Below, one piece after another: positions 45,014 to 54,268 of a DNA stretch of 64,000 nucleotides. The notes under the pieces were generated by a model. It did not search any database and was not told the origin of the DNA. It saw only the letters and a program-made list of their open reading frames with translations. Position numbers and translations under genes: made by a program. Origin of the DNA: Streptomyces sp. NP160 (GTDB taxonomy: Bacteria > Actinomycetota > Actinomycetes > Actinomycetales > Quadrisphaeraceae). The first letter of the stretch is position 1. The number at the start of each line of letters is the position of its first letter. The DNA is taken from NCBI RefSeq assembly GCF_006335115.1, contig NZ_VDMJ01000010.1, positions 1 through 64,000 of the forward strand, written 5' to 3'.

Positions 45014-45019
45014 ACGCTA
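45014..45019 (-). promoter_or_regulatory. -10 element of the 80-residue protein gene
   Basis: TAGCGT on the minus strand with a 6-nt spacer to the ATG at 45007. Confidence 0.45.
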
Positions 45020-45034
45020 GGTCCGGCTGCGAGG

Positions 45035-45661
45035 ATGTCGCGCGTGGGGCTGGGAGGCGGGCCGAGCGAGGCCGACGACTACGAGTGGGTCGACCTGTCG
45101 GCGCTGCGCGCCCGCAGGCCGCGGCGCCAGGAGGTCCCCGCTGCACCGGACCCGCTGGCGGACGCCCTGTGCGCGCTGCTCACCGACCGTCCGCTGTGGA
45201 TGTCGCTGCCCGTGAGGCGCGTGCTCCTCGTGGACCTCGACAACCTCCGCGCCGGGCCCGCCCGCTGGCGGGCGCGGATGGCGGCCGTGGTGACCCTCGC
45301 CCGCCAGGCCGACACCGCGCACCTGGCCGGGCAGGCCGGCGCCGTGGAGCGCGCCCGCCCGCACCTCGCCGAGTTCGCCAGCCGCGCCGTGCCCGTGGCC
45401 GACGGCTCCGACGTGGCCGACCACGTGCTGCTCGAGGCCGCGGCGGCCGACGCGCGCGCCGCCCTGGACGCCGGCGAGGACGGTCCCCAGGTGCTCGTGG
45501 TCAGCAACGACGGCATCTTCGCCGCGCTCGCCGAGACCGGTCCGCTGCTCGTCCTGTCCCCCGGCGTCGACGCGCTGTCCGACCGCCTCGACGACGCCGC
45601 CACCGACGTCCTGGACCTGTCGGGGCTCGAGGCCGACGTGGTCTCCGAGCTGGCGGTGTGA
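45035..45661 (+). CDS. PIN/NYN-like domain protein
   Basis: 208 residues. The centre reads VRRVLLVDLDNLRAGPARW, ADGSDVADHVLLEAAA and PQVLVVSNDGIFAALAETG, the spaced acidic pattern of NYN/PIN-type nucleases, with an N-terminal about 55-residue variable part. A ribonuclease role is possible but only suggested by the pattern. It is followed 7 bp later by an ABC-F gene, so a link with ribosome function is conceivable. Confidence 0.6.
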   Translation: MSRVGLGGGPSEADDYEWVDLSALRARRPRRQEVPAAPDPLADALCALLTDRPLWMSLPVRRVLLVDLDNLRAGPARWRARMAAVVTLARQADTAHLAGQAGAVERARPHLAEFASRAVPVADGSDVADHVLLEAAAADARAALDAGEDGPQVLVVSNDGIFAALAETGPLLVLSPGVDALSDRLDDAATDVLDLSGLEADVVSELAV

Positions 45662-45668
45662 CGCAGCG

Positions 45669-47315
45669 GTGAGCGCGACCCTCGTGGCCCGGGGGCTCGC
45701 CGCCGGCCACGCCGACCGGACCCTGTTCAGCGGCCTGGACCTCGTGGTGGCCCCCGGCGACGTCGTCGGCCTGGTCGGCGCCAACGGCGCCGGCAAGTCG
45801 ACGCTGCTGCGGCTGCTGGCGGGCGTCGACGACCCTGCTGCCGGCTCCGTGGTGCTCTCGCCCCCCGGCGCCGCGGTCGGCTGGCTGCCGCAGGAGGTCG
45901 ACCGGCGGCCGGGCGAGACCGTGGCCGCGCACCTGGCCCGTCGGACGGGCGTGGCCGCGGCGCAGGAGGGGCTCGACGCGTCCCTGGCGGCCCTCGAGCG
46001 CGGCGACGCCGGCTCCGACGACGCCTACGCGGCGGCGTTCGAGCGGTGGATGGCCCTCGGCGCGGCCGACCTGGAGGACCGCGTCCCGGCGGTGCTGGCC
46101 GGCCTGGGCCTGGACGTGCCCACCGACGCCCCCATGACGTCCCTGTCGGGCGGTCAGGCGGCTCGCGCGGGCCTGGCGGCGCTGCTGCTGTCGCGCTTCG
46201 ACCTGCTCCTGCTCGACGAGCCCACCAACGACCTCGACCTCGCCGGCCTCGCACGGCTGGAGCGGTTCGTGGCCGACCAGCGCGCCGGCGTCGTCGTCGT
46301 CAGCCACGACCGCGAGTTCCTCACCCGCACCGTGACCACCGTGGTGGAGCTCGACCTCGCCCAGCAGCAGGTCGGCGTCTACGGCGGCGGCTACGAGGCC
46401 TACCTCGAGGAGCGCGCCGTGGCCCGCCGGCACGCGCGCGAGGCGTACGAGGAGTACGCCGGCACGAAGGCCGGTCTGGAGGAGCGCGCCCGCACGCAGC
46501 GCGCCTGGATGGACAAGGGCGTCAAGAACGCCGTCAGGAAGGCCAAGGACCCCGACAAGGTCTCCAGGGCCTTCAAGCGGGAGTCCACCGAGAAGCAGGC
46601 CGCCAAGGCCCGCCAGACCGAGCGGCGCATCGAGCGCCTGGAGGTGGTGGAGGAGCCCCGCAAGGAGTGGGAGCTGCGCTACTCCATCGCCGCCGCGCCG
46701 CGCGGGTCGTCGGTGGCCGCGGTGCTGTCCGGTGCCGTGGTGCGCCGCGGGGGCTTCGCCCTCGGGCCGGTGAGCGCACAGGTGGACGCCGGGGACCGGA
46801 TCGGCATCACCGGTCCCAACGGCGCCGGGAAGACCACGCTGCTCGCCGCGCTGCTCGGCCGGGCCGAGCTGGCCGGGGGGACGGCCTCCCTGGGCGCCAG
46901 CACGCAGGTCGGTGAGGTGGACCAGGCCCGCAGGTCGCTGGGCTCCCGGTCGGCGGGCCCGCTGCTGGAGGCCGTGCGCGCGCAGCTCCCCGACGAGCCG
47001 CCGCCGGCGGAGGTGCGGACGCTGCTCGCGAAGTTCGGCCTCAGGGGCGACACCGCGCTGCGGCCGGCGAGCACGCTCTCGCCGGGCGAGCGCACCCGCG
47101 CCGCGATGGCGGTGCTGCAGGCCCGCGGGGTCAACCTCCTGGTGCTGGACGAGCCGACCAACCACCTCGACCTGCCGGCCATCGAGCAGCTCGAGGAGGC
47201 CCTGGAGGCCTACACCGGCACGCTGCTGCTGGTCAGCCACGACCGCCGGCTGCTCGAGGCGGTGCGCCTGACCCGCCGCTGGCACGTCGAGGCCGGTCGG
47301 CTCAGCGAGCCGTGA
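45669..47315 (+). CDS. ABC-F family ATPase
   Basis: 548 residues with two nucleotide-binding domains and no membrane segments. Walker A GANGAGKST and GPNGAGKTT, signatures LSGGQAARAGLAALLL and LSPGERTRAAMAVL, Walker B LLLLDEPTNDLDL and LLVLDEPTNHLDL. A charged linker of about 100 residues (EEYAGTKAGLEERARTQRAWMDKG onward) is the P-site tRNA-interaction motif region. Acts on ribosomes; antibiotic protection or a housekeeping translation factor cannot be distinguished. GTG start. Confidence 0.9.
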   Translation: MSATLVARGLAAGHADRTLFSGLDLVVAPGDVVGLVGANGAGKSTLLRLLAGVDDPAAGSVVLSPPGAAVGWLPQEVDRRPGETVAAHLARRTGVAAAQEGLDASLAALERGDAGSDDAYAAAFERWMALGAADLEDRVPAVLAGLGLDVPTDAPMTSLSGGQAARAGLAALLLSRFDLLLLDEPTNDLDLAGLARLERFVADQRAGVVVVSHDREFLTRTVTTVVELDLAQQQVGVYGGGYEAYLEERAVARRHAREAYEEYAGTKAGLEERARTQRAWMDKGVKNAVRKAKDPDKVSRAFKRESTEKQAAKARQTERRIERLEVVEEPRKEWELRYSIAAAPRGSSVAAVLSGAVVRRGGFALGPVSAQVDAGDRIGITGPNGAGKTTLLAALLGRAELAGGTASLGASTQVGEVDQARRSLGSRSAGPLLEAVRAQLPDEPPPAEVRTLLAKFGLRGDTALRPASTLSPGERTRAAMAVLQARGVNLLVLDEPTNHLDLPAIEQLEEALEAYTGTLLLVSHDRRLLEAVRLTRRWHVEAGRLSEP

Positions 47316-48034
47316 TGTGGCTGGCCGAGGCGTGGTCGCGCGCGACGGCGCTCGCGCCCGCGCTGCCGCTGCAGACCGCGGTGGTCACGGGCCTGGTGGC
47401 GCTGGCCGTGGTGGCCTGGCGGCCGAGCTGGCGGGCCTGGCGCACCGCCCTGGTGCTCGCGCACGAGGGCGGGCACGGGCTCGTCGCCGCCCTGTCCGGG
47501 CGCCGGCTGCGGGGCATCCGGCTGCACCCCGACGCCTCCGCGGTGACGGTGTCCGTGGGGCCGGCGCGCGGCCTCGGCGTGGTGGCGGTGCTGCTGGCGG
47601 GCTACCCCGCCCCAGCGCTGGTGGGCCTGGGCGCCGCGGCGCTGCTGGCCGCGGGACGCCCGGCGGCGGTGCTGTGGGCCGTGCTGCTCGCGCTCGCGCT
47701 GCTAGCGGTGCAGGTGCGCGGGTGGCGGGCGGTCGGTGCGCTGGCGGCCACCGCCGTCCCGACGGCCGCGGTGACCTGGTGGGCTCCGGCGCCGGTGCTG
47801 CAGGCGGTCGCGGCGCTGCTGGCGTGGGGCCTGCTGCTCGGCGCGCCGCGCGGCGTGGCCGAGCTGGCGCGGTCGCGCCGCGGCGGGCGGTCCCCCAGCA
47901 GCGACGCCGACCAGCTGGGCCGGCTGACGGGCGTGCCGGGCGTGGTCTGGGTGGGCCTGTTCGCGCTGGTCGTGCTCGTCGCGGCGGCCTGGGGCGGGTC
48001 GCTGCTGCTGGACCTGCCCCTCGTGCCGCGCTGA
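47312..48034 (+). CDS. M50 family metallopeptidase-like membrane protein
   Basis: 240 residues, six or more hydrophobic helices. HEGGH in ALVLAHEGGHGLVAALSGRR is the zinc motif of the M50B group, here with Gly-Gly in the variable positions. The GTG start overlaps the ABC-F stop (GTGATG; ATG 47315 is also possible). It may be an intramembrane protease; substrate unknown. Confidence 0.78.
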   Translation: MMWLAEAWSRATALAPALPLQTAVVTGLVALAVVAWRPSWRAWRTALVLAHEGGHGLVAALSGRRLRGIRLHPDASAVTVSVGPARGLGVVAVLLAGYPAPALVGLGAAALLAAGRPAAVLWAVLLALALLAVQVRGWRAVGALAATAVPTAAVTWWAPAPVLQAVAALLAWGLLLGAPRGVAELARSRRGGRSPSSDADQLGRLTGVPGVVWVGLFALVVLVAAAWGGSLLLDLPLVPR

Positions 48035-48059
48035 GAGGTCCCGGCTAGCCTCGGCTCGC

Positions 48060-49556
48060 GTGACGGAGATGCGCGCCTCGACCACCGCCCCCGCCCGCGC
48101 CAAGGCCGACGCGCTCGTGCTCGCTGTGGCCCCCGGGCCGCAGGTGCTGGGCGCCGAGGCCCTCCCGCGCCCCCTGCGCGCCGCCCTGTCCACCGACGCG
48201 CTGACCGCGCTCGGCGTGACCGGCAAGGCCGACGAGGTGGTGCGCGTCCCCGCCGGGGAGGGCGTGCGGGCCGCCGTCGTCGTCCTCACCGGCACCGGGC
48301 CGCTCCAGGCCGGCGCGGCCGGGGCGGAGCAGCTGCGGCGCGCCACGGGCGCCGCCGTGCGCACGCTGGCGGGTGTCGGGTCGGCGGCGCTGGCCCTGCC
48401 CGCCGACGACCTCGCCGCTGCCACCGCCGTCGCCGAGGGCGCGCTGCTGGGCGCCTACGCCTACCGCGCCCAGCGGGCCCGCACCGCGGAGAGCTCGAAG
48501 GCTCCGGTGGCGTCGCTGGAGCTGCTCACCCCGCTGGCCCGCGACAAGGCCCTCGCGGCCGCGCTGCAGCGCGCCGCCGTGCTCGCCGACGCCGTCTCCA
48601 GCGTGCGCGACCTCGTCAACGCCCCGCCGAACGAGCTCTACCCCGAGACCTTCGCCGCGTTCGCCCGCGACGCCGTCAAGGGGACCAGGGCGAAGGTCAC
48701 CGTGCTCGACGAGGAGGCGCTGGCGGCCGGCGGGTACGGCGGCATCCTCGGCGTGGGCCAGGGCTCCGAGCGCCCGCCGCGCCTGGTCAGGGTGGAGCAC
48801 GCCCCGACCCGCCCGAAGGCGCACCTGGCGCTGGTCGGCAAGGGCATCACGTTCGACTCCGGCGGCCTGTCGCTCAAGCCGCCGACCGGCATGGTCACCA
48901 TGAAGTGCGACATGGCCGGCGCCGCCGCCGTGCTCGCCGCCGTGGTGGCCGCCGCCCGGCTCGACCTGCCGGTGCGCGTCACCGGCTGGCTCGCCCTGGC
49001 CGAGAACATGCCCTCCGGCACCGCCCAGCGCCCCTCCGACGTGCTCACCACCTACGGCGGGCGCACCGTCGAGGTGCTCAACACCGACGCCGAGGGCCGC
49101 CTCGTCATGGCCGACGCCCTCGTCGCCGCCGGGGAGGAGCAGCCCGACGCCGTCGTCGACGTCGCCACGCTCACCGGCGCCCAGGTGGTGGCGCTGGGAT
49201 CGCGGGTCAGCGCCGTCATGGGCGACGACCCCCTGCGCACCGCCGTGCTCACCGCCGCCGAGCGCGCCGGGGAGCAGTTCTGGCCGATGCCGCTGCCGGA
49301 GGAGCTGCGCGCCTCGCTCGACTCCCCCGTGGCCGACATCGCCAACATCGGCGACCGCAACGGCGGGATGCTCGTCGCCGGCCTGTTCCTGCGCGAGTTC
49401 GTGCCCGCCGGGGCCGACGGCGAGCGGATCCCGTGGGCGCACCTCGACATCGCCGGGCCCGCCTTCAACGAGCACGGCCCGCACGGCTACACCGGCAAGG
49501 GCGGCACCGGGCACGCCGTGCGCACCCTCGTGGCCCTCGCCGAGGACCTCGCCTAG
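48060..49556 (+). CDS. pepA: Leucyl aminopeptidase (M17)
   Basis: 498 residues. N-terminal macro-like domain, then the catalytic domain with two-metal ligands: VGKGITFDSGGLSLKPP, MKCDMAGAAAVLAA and the signature NTDAEGRLVMADAL. Removes N-terminal residues from peptides. GTG start 8 nt after TAGCCT. Ends 4 bp into the convergent small gene. Homologue of the M. tuberculosis PepB gene that sits at the same place in the locus. Confidence 0.95.
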   Translation: MTEMRASTTAPARAKADALVLAVAPGPQVLGAEALPRPLRAALSTDALTALGVTGKADEVVRVPAGEGVRAAVVVLTGTGPLQAGAAGAEQLRRATGAAVRTLAGVGSAALALPADDLAAATAVAEGALLGAYAYRAQRARTAESSKAPVASLELLTPLARDKALAAALQRAAVLADAVSSVRDLVNAPPNELYPETFAAFARDAVKGTRAKVTVLDEEALAAGGYGGILGVGQGSERPPRLVRVEHAPTRPKAHLALVGKGITFDSGGLSLKPPTGMVTMKCDMAGAAAVLAAVVAAARLDLPVRVTGWLALAENMPSGTAQRPSDVLTTYGGRTVEVLNTDAEGRLVMADALVAAGEEQPDAVVDVATLTGAQVVALGSRVSAVMGDDPLRTAVLTAAERAGEQFWPMPLPEELRASLDSPVADIANIGDRNGGMLVAGLFLREFVPAGADGERIPWAHLDIAGPAFNEHGPHGYTGKGGTGHAVRTLVALAEDLA

Positions 49557-49909
49557 GCCCCGCCCTCCTCGCGGCGCTTGCGGGCGGTCCACTCCCGCAT
49601 GCGCTGCGGGTAGCCGGTGAGGTTCACGTCGTACACGGGGATGCCGGTGCGGCGGGCGAAGTCGCGCGCGGTGGCGGGGTCGGGCACCCGGCGCCGCGTC
49701 CACTCGCCGTCCTGGGCGACGAGCACCAGCGTGGTGGGCGTCACGTTGGTGGCCGGCTCCACGTAGGCCTCGACGCCCGTGCGCGTGGCGGCGAACTCCG
49801 CCAGGTGCGCGGAGTCCGGGCCGGTGGGACGCCGACCGCCCCGGCCGGACCCACGGGAGGACGCCCGGGACGCCGAGCGTCCCAGGCCCAGGCGCGAGAA
49901 CAGACCCAC
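49553..49909 (-). CDS. Conserved hypothetical protein
   Basis: 118 residues. Basic start (GLFSRLGLGRSASRASSRG), then LAEFAATRTGVEAYVEPATNVTPTTLVLVAQDGEWTRRRV and IPVYDVNLTGYPQRMREW. This pattern recurs in actinobacteria, sometimes mislabelled oxidoreductase; function unknown. The GTG was chosen because TACCGT lies 7 nt upstream and it gives the family N-terminus. Confidence 0.75.
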   Translation of the reverse strand: MGLFSRLGLGRSASRASSRGSGRGGRRPTGPDSAHLAEFAATRTGVEAYVEPATNVTPTTLVLVAQDGEWTRRRVPDPATARDFARRTGIPVYDVNLTGYPQRMREWTARKRREEGGA

Positions 49910-49916
49910 GCGGCAC

Positions 49917-49922
49917 ACGGTA
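49917..49922 (-). promoter_or_regulatory. -10 element of the 118-residue protein gene
   Basis: TACCGT on the minus strand, 7 nt before the GTG at 49909. Confidence 0.4.
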
Positions 49923-50004
49923 ACGGCGTCTGGGAGCATGTCAGGCGAGCGCGGCGCGGCAGGGATGCCGCCGTGCCGCCGACACGCGAGTGGAGGAGCC
50001 TCTG

Positions 50005-51381
50005 GTGGCCGAGACTGTCTACGACGTCGTCGTCCTGGGTGGTGGCAGCGGCGGGTACGCCGCGGCCTTCCGCGCAGCGGAGCTGGGGCTGAGCGTCGCT
50101 CTGGTGGAGAAGGACAAGCTCGGCGGGACCTGCCTGCACCGCGGGTGCATCCCGACCAAGGCCCTGCTCCACGCCGCGGAGGTGGCCGACGCCACCCGCG
50201 AGAGCGAGCAGTTCGGCGTCCGCGCCACCTTCGAGGGCATCGACATGCCGGCCGTCAACAAGTACAAGGACGGCACCATCGGCCGCCTGTACAAGGGCCT
50301 CCAGGGCCTGGCCAAGGCGCACAAGCTGACGCTCGTCGAGGGCGAGGGCAAGCTCGTCGCCCGCGACACCGTCGAGGTGAACGGGCAGCGCTACACCGGC
50401 AAGAACGTGGTCCTGGCCACCGGCTCCTACTCGCGGTCGCTGCCCGGCCTGGAGCTGGGCGGGCGCGTCATCACCAGCGAGCACGCGCTCCAGCTCGACC
50501 ACGTGCCGGACAGCGTGATCATCCTCGGCGGCGGCGTGATCGGCGTGGAGTTCGCCAGCGCCTGGAAGTCCTTCGGCGCCGACGTCACCATCGTCGAGGC
50601 CCTGCCCCGGCTGGTGCCGGTCGAGGACGAGGCCGCCTCCAAGGCCCTCGAGCGCGCCTTCCGCAAGCGCAAGATCGGCTTCAAGACCGGCGTGCGCTTC
50701 TCCGGCGTCACCCAGGACGACTCCGGCGTCACCGTCTCGCTGGAGTCCGGCGAGCAGCTCAAGGCCGACTACCTGCTCGTGGCCGTCGGTCGCGGCCCGG
50801 TCACGGCCGGGCTGGGGTACGAGGAGCAGGGCGTCAAGGTCGAGCGCGGCTTCGTCATCACCGACGAGCGCCTGCGCACCGGCGTCGAGGGCCTCTACGC
50901 CGTCGGCGACATCGTCCCCGGCCTGCAGCTGGCCCACCGCGGCTTCGCCCACGGGATGTTCGTGGCCGAGGAGATCGCCGGCCTCAACCCCGTCCCCGTG
51001 GTCGACTCCGGCATCCCGCGCGTGACCTACTGCGACCCCGAGATCGCCTCGGTGGGGCTCTCGCAGAAGCAGGCCGAGGAGGCCTACGGCGACGACCAGG
51101 TCGAGTCCCTCGAGTACAACCTCGCCGGCAACGGCAAGAGCCAGATCCTCGGCACCCAGGGCTTCGTCAAGCTCATCCGCCGCAAGGACGGCCCCGTCGT
51201 CGGGTTCGTGGCGGTCGGCGCCCGCATGGGCGAGCAGGTGGGCGAGGCCCAGCTGATCGTCAACTGGGAGGCCTTCCCGGAGGAGGTCGCGCAGCTCGTG
51301 CACGCGCACCCCACCCAGAACGAGTCGCTCGGCGAGGCGCACCTGGCGCTGGCCGGCAAGCCGCTCCACTCGCACGCCTGA
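50005..51381 (+). CDS. lpd: Dihydrolipoyl dehydrogenase
   Basis: 458 residues. FAD motif VVVLGGGSGGYAAAFRAAELG, redox disulfide GGTCLHRGCIPTK, NAD motif ILGGGVIGVEFASAW, and catalytic His-Glu in HAHPTQNESLGEAH. Reoxidises lipoyl groups of 2-oxoacid dehydrogenase complexes. The GTG at 50005 is preferred over 49990 because GGAGGAG sits 6 nt before it. sucB follows 54 bp downstream. Confidence 0.95.
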   Translation: MAETVYDVVVLGGGSGGYAAAFRAAELGLSVALVEKDKLGGTCLHRGCIPTKALLHAAEVADATRESEQFGVRATFEGIDMPAVNKYKDGTIGRLYKGLQGLAKAHKLTLVEGEGKLVARDTVEVNGQRYTGKNVVLATGSYSRSLPGLELGGRVITSEHALQLDHVPDSVIILGGGVIGVEFASAWKSFGADVTIVEALPRLVPVEDEAASKALERAFRKRKIGFKTGVRFSGVTQDDSGVTVSLESGEQLKADYLLVAVGRGPVTAGLGYEEQGVKVERGFVITDERLRTGVEGLYAVGDIVPGLQLAHRGFAHGMFVAEEIAGLNPVPVVDSGIPRVTYCDPEIASVGLSQKQAEEAYGDDQVESLEYNLAGNGKSQILGTQGFVKLIRRKDGPVVGFVAVGARMGEQVGEAQLIVNWEAFPEEVAQLVHAHPTQNESLGEAHLALAGKPLHSHA

Positions 51382-51435
51382 GCCGGCTCCCCCAGCCAGC
51401 ACGAGCTCGACACCAACTTCGAGGAGACAACACAC

Positions 51436-53343
51436 ATGCCGTCCGTGGAGATGCCGGCGCTCGGCGAGAGCGTCACCGAAGGCACCGTCACCCGCTGGCT
51501 CAAGAGCGTCGGTGACACCGTCGAGGTCGACGAGCCGCTGCTCGAGGTCTCGACCGACAAGGTCGACACCGAGATCCCGTCGCCCTTCGCGGGCACCCTG
51601 ACCGAGATCCTCGTCCAGGAGGACGACACGGCGGAGGTCGGCGCAGCGCTGGCCGTCATCGGCGACGCGTCCGAGGGCACCTCCTCGGGCTCGTCCTCCG
51701 GCGGCGCCTCCGAGCCCGAGCCGCAGCCCGAGCCGGAGCCCGAGCCCGAGGAGGCCCCGGCGCCGCAGGCCGAGGCGCCGAAGAGCTCCGGCGGTGCCTC
51801 CGGCGGTGGCGGCTCCCAGGCGGTGACGATGCCCGCGCTCGGCGAGTCCGTCACCGAGGGCACCGTCACCCGCTGGCTCAAGAGCGTCGGTGACACCGTC
51901 GAGGTCGACGAGCCGCTGCTCGAGGTCTCCACCGACAAGGTCGACACCGAGATCCCGTCGCCCTTCGCGGGCACGCTCACCGAGATCCTCGTCCAGGAGG
52001 ACGAGACCGCCGAGGTCGGCGCCGAGCTGGCCCGCGTGGGCAGCGGCTCGGGCGGCTCGGACAGCTCGGACAGTGCGGGCTCCGGCGGCGAGGAGGGCGC
52101 CGACAGGGCGGCCGGCTCGCTGGCCGACGAGGTCGAGGAGCGCGAGAAGGCCGAGCAGCAGGCGATGGACACCGAGTCCGGCTCGTCCAGCTCGTCCAGC
52201 CCGTCCAGCTCGTCGCAGCAGTCGTCGTCGAAGCCCTCCCAGCAGGACGTCCCGGACCGCCAGGTGGCGCCGGAGGCGCCCGCCACCGCGAGCGGCGCCG
52301 AGCAGGCCAGCGAGGACTACAACAGCCCCGCCCCCCAGACCGGTGGGGGCGTGACGCCCCCCGTCGACCCGGGCAGGACCGCGCCGAAGGCGCCGGCCGA
52401 CGTGTCGGCCTACGTCACCCCGCTGGTGCGCAAGCTCGCGGCCAACGAGGGCGTGGACCTGTCCACCGTGACGGGCACCGGAGTCGGCGGGCGCATCCGC
52501 AAGGAGGACGTGCTCAAGGCCGCCGAGGCCGCGAAGGCGAAGGCCGCCCCGGCGCCGGCTGCGCCGTCGTCCTCGTCGTCCTCCTCGTCGGCGCCGAAGG
52601 CCCCCGCGGCCCCGAGCATCTCCGCCAAGCGCGGCACCACGGAGAAGATGAGCCGCCTGCGCAAGGTCATCGCGCAGCGCATGGTCGAGTCGCTGCAGGT
52701 CTCCGCGCAGCTGACCACCGTCGTCGAGGTCGACGTCACGCGCATCGCCAAGCTGCGCGAGCGCGCCAAGGACGCCTTCAAGGCCCGCGAGGGCGCCTCG
52801 CTGAGCTACCTGCCCTTCATCACCCTGGCCGCGGTCGAGGCGCTGAAGCAGTACCCGCAGGTCAACGCCAGCATCGAGGGCGAGTCGATCGTCTACCACC
52901 CGCAGGAGAACATCGGCATCGCGGTGGACACCGAGCGCGGCCTGCTCGTGCCCGTGGTCAAGGACGCCGGCGACCTCAACCTCGCCGGCATCGCCCGCAA
53001 GATCGGTGACCTCGCCAAGCGCACCCGCGACAACAAGGTCACGCCGGACGAGCTCGGCGGCGGCACCTTCACCATCACGAACACCGGCAGCCGCGGCGCC
53101 CTGTTCGACACCCCGATCATCAACCAGCCGCAGGTGGCCATCCTCGGCACCGGCGCGGTCGTCAAGCGGCCCGCCGTGGTGACCGGCCCCGACGGGGACG
53201 ACGTCATCGCCGTCCGGTCGATGATGTACCTGGCGCTCTCGTACGACCACCGCCTGGTGGACGGCGCGGACGCCGCGCGCTTCCTCGTGGCGCTCAAGGC
53301 GCGCCTCGAGGACGGCGCGTTCGAGGCCGAGCTCGGCCTCTGA
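51436..53343 (+). CDS. sucB: Dihydrolipoamide acyltransferase (2-oxoglutarate dehydrogenase E2)
   Basis: 635 residues. Two lipoyl domains (residues about 1-77 and 127-203), each with the lipoylated Lys in [15 protein letters not shown], joined by Pro/Glu/Gly/Ser linkers. The E1/E3-binding domain is near 320-360 ([34 protein letters not shown]). The catalytic domain ends with [15 protein letters not shown] (His-Asp). In mycobacteria the homologue DlaT serves pyruvate dehydrogenase, so the exact 2-oxoacid is uncertain. ATG start behind GAGGAG. Confidence 0.94.
   Translation: MPSVEMPALGESVTEGTVTRWLKSVGDTVEVDEPLLEVSTDKVDTEIPSPFAGTLTEILVQEDDTAEVGAALAVIGDASEGTSSGSSSGGASEPEPQPEPEPEPEEAPAPQAEAPKSSGGASGGGGSQAVTMPALGESVTEGTVTRWLKSVGDTVEVDEPLLEVSTDKVDTEIPSPFAGTLTEILVQEDETAEVGAELARVGSGSGGSDSSDSAGSGGEEGADRAAGSLADEVEEREKAEQQAMDTESGSSSSSSPSSSSQQSSSKPSQQDVPDRQVAPEAPATASGAEQASEDYNSPAPQTGGGVTPPVDPGRTAPKAPADVSAYVTPLVRKLAANEGVDLSTVTGTGVGGRIRKEDVLKAAEAAKAKAAPAPAAPSSSSSSSSAPKAPAAPSISAKRGTTEKMSRLRKVIAQRMVESLQVSAQLTTVVEVDVTRIAKLRERAKDAFKAREGASLSYLPFITLAAVEALKQYPQVNASIEGESIVYHPQENIGIAVDTERGLLVPVVKDAGDLNLAGIARKIGDLAKRTRDNKVTPDELGGGTFTITNTGSRGALFDTPIINQPQVAILGTGAVVKRPAVVTGPDGDDVIAVRSMMYLALSYDHRLVDGADAARFLVALKARLEDGAFEAELGL
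51451..52034 (+). repeat. Direct repeat encoding two near-identical lipoyl domains
   Basis: Copies 51451-51656 and 51829-52034 lie 378 bp apart. 51481-51551 is identical over 71 bp to 51859-51929, and a further 44-bp identical run follows one mismatch. Confidence 0.85.
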
Positions 53344-53359
53344 CGGGACTGGGAGCAGC

Positions 53360-54250
53360 GTGAGGATCGTCGCGGCCGGCGCGTCCGGCATGATCGGCGG
53401 GCCGCTGGTCCGCTGGTGGCGCTCGGCGGGCCACGACGTCGTCACGCTCGTGCGCCGGGCTCCCACCGCACCCCACGAGGTGCAGTGGGACCCGGCGTCC
53501 GGCCGGCTCGACCCGGCCCTGCTGGGCCGGGTCGACGCCGCCGTGAACCTCGCGGGTGCCGGGGTGGGCGACCGCCGGTGGACGGAGTCCTACCGGCGGA
53601 CCGTCGTGGAGTCGCGCACGTCGTCCACCGCCACCCTCGCGCGGGCGCTGGCCACCCTCGACGAGCCACCGCGCGTGCTGCTGCAGGGCAGCGCCATCGG
53701 CTACTACGGCGACCGGGGGGCCGAGGCGCTCGACGAGACCTCCAGCGCCGGGGAGGAGTTCCTGGCCCGCTGCTGCGTCGCGTGGGAGGCGGCCGCCGCT
53801 CCGGCGCGCGCCGCCGGCATCCGGACCGTCTCGCTGCGCACCGGCCTGGTCATGGCCTCCAGCGGTGGGGCCTTCGGCCAGGTGCTGCCGCTGGTCAGGC
53901 TCGGGCTGGGCGGTCCGCTGGGATCCGGGCGCGACTGGTGGTCGTGGATCTCCCTCGAGGACGAGCTGCGCGCCATCGACCACCTCCTGCACGTCGACGT
54001 GTCGGGGCCCGTGAACCTCGTGGCCCCCGACCCCCGGCCGAGCGGCGAGATCATCAAGGCCTTCGCCGCGGCGCTCCACCGTCCCGCGGTGCTGCCGGTG
54101 CCCGCCGCCGCGCTGCGCGTGGCGCTCGGGGGGTTCGCCGAGGAGGTGCTCGCCAGCCGGCGCCTCGCGCCGCAGGTGCTGCTGGACAGCGGGTTCCGCT
54201 TCAGCCACCCGGACCTGGAGTCCGCGGTGCGCTGGACGCTCGCCCACTGA
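53360..54250 (+). CDS. TIGR01777-family NAD-dependent epimerase/oxidoreductase
   Basis: 296 residues. Rossmann start RIVAAGASGMIGGPLVRWWRSAGHDVVTLVR, then AAVNLAGAGVGDRRWTESYRR and LLQGSAIGYYGDRGAEALDE, ending with the DUF1731 C-terminal part (ALRVALGGFAEEVLASRRLAPQVLLDSGFRF). SDR39U1-like protein of unknown substrate. Found between sucB and lipB in many actinobacteria; starts 17 bp after sucB. Confidence 0.9.
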   Translation: MRIVAAGASGMIGGPLVRWWRSAGHDVVTLVRRAPTAPHEVQWDPASGRLDPALLGRVDAAVNLAGAGVGDRRWTESYRRTVVESRTSSTATLARALATLDEPPRVLLQGSAIGYYGDRGAEALDETSSAGEEFLARCCVAWEAAAAPARAAGIRTVSLRTGLVMASSGGAFGQVLPLVRLGLGGPLGSGRDWWSWISLEDELRAIDHLLHVDVSGPVNLVAPDPRPSGEIIKAFAAALHRPAVLPVPAAALRVALGGFAEEVLASRRLAPQVLLDSGFRFSHPDLESAVRWTLAH

Positions 54251-54268
54251 CCACCGCACCCCGGCGGG

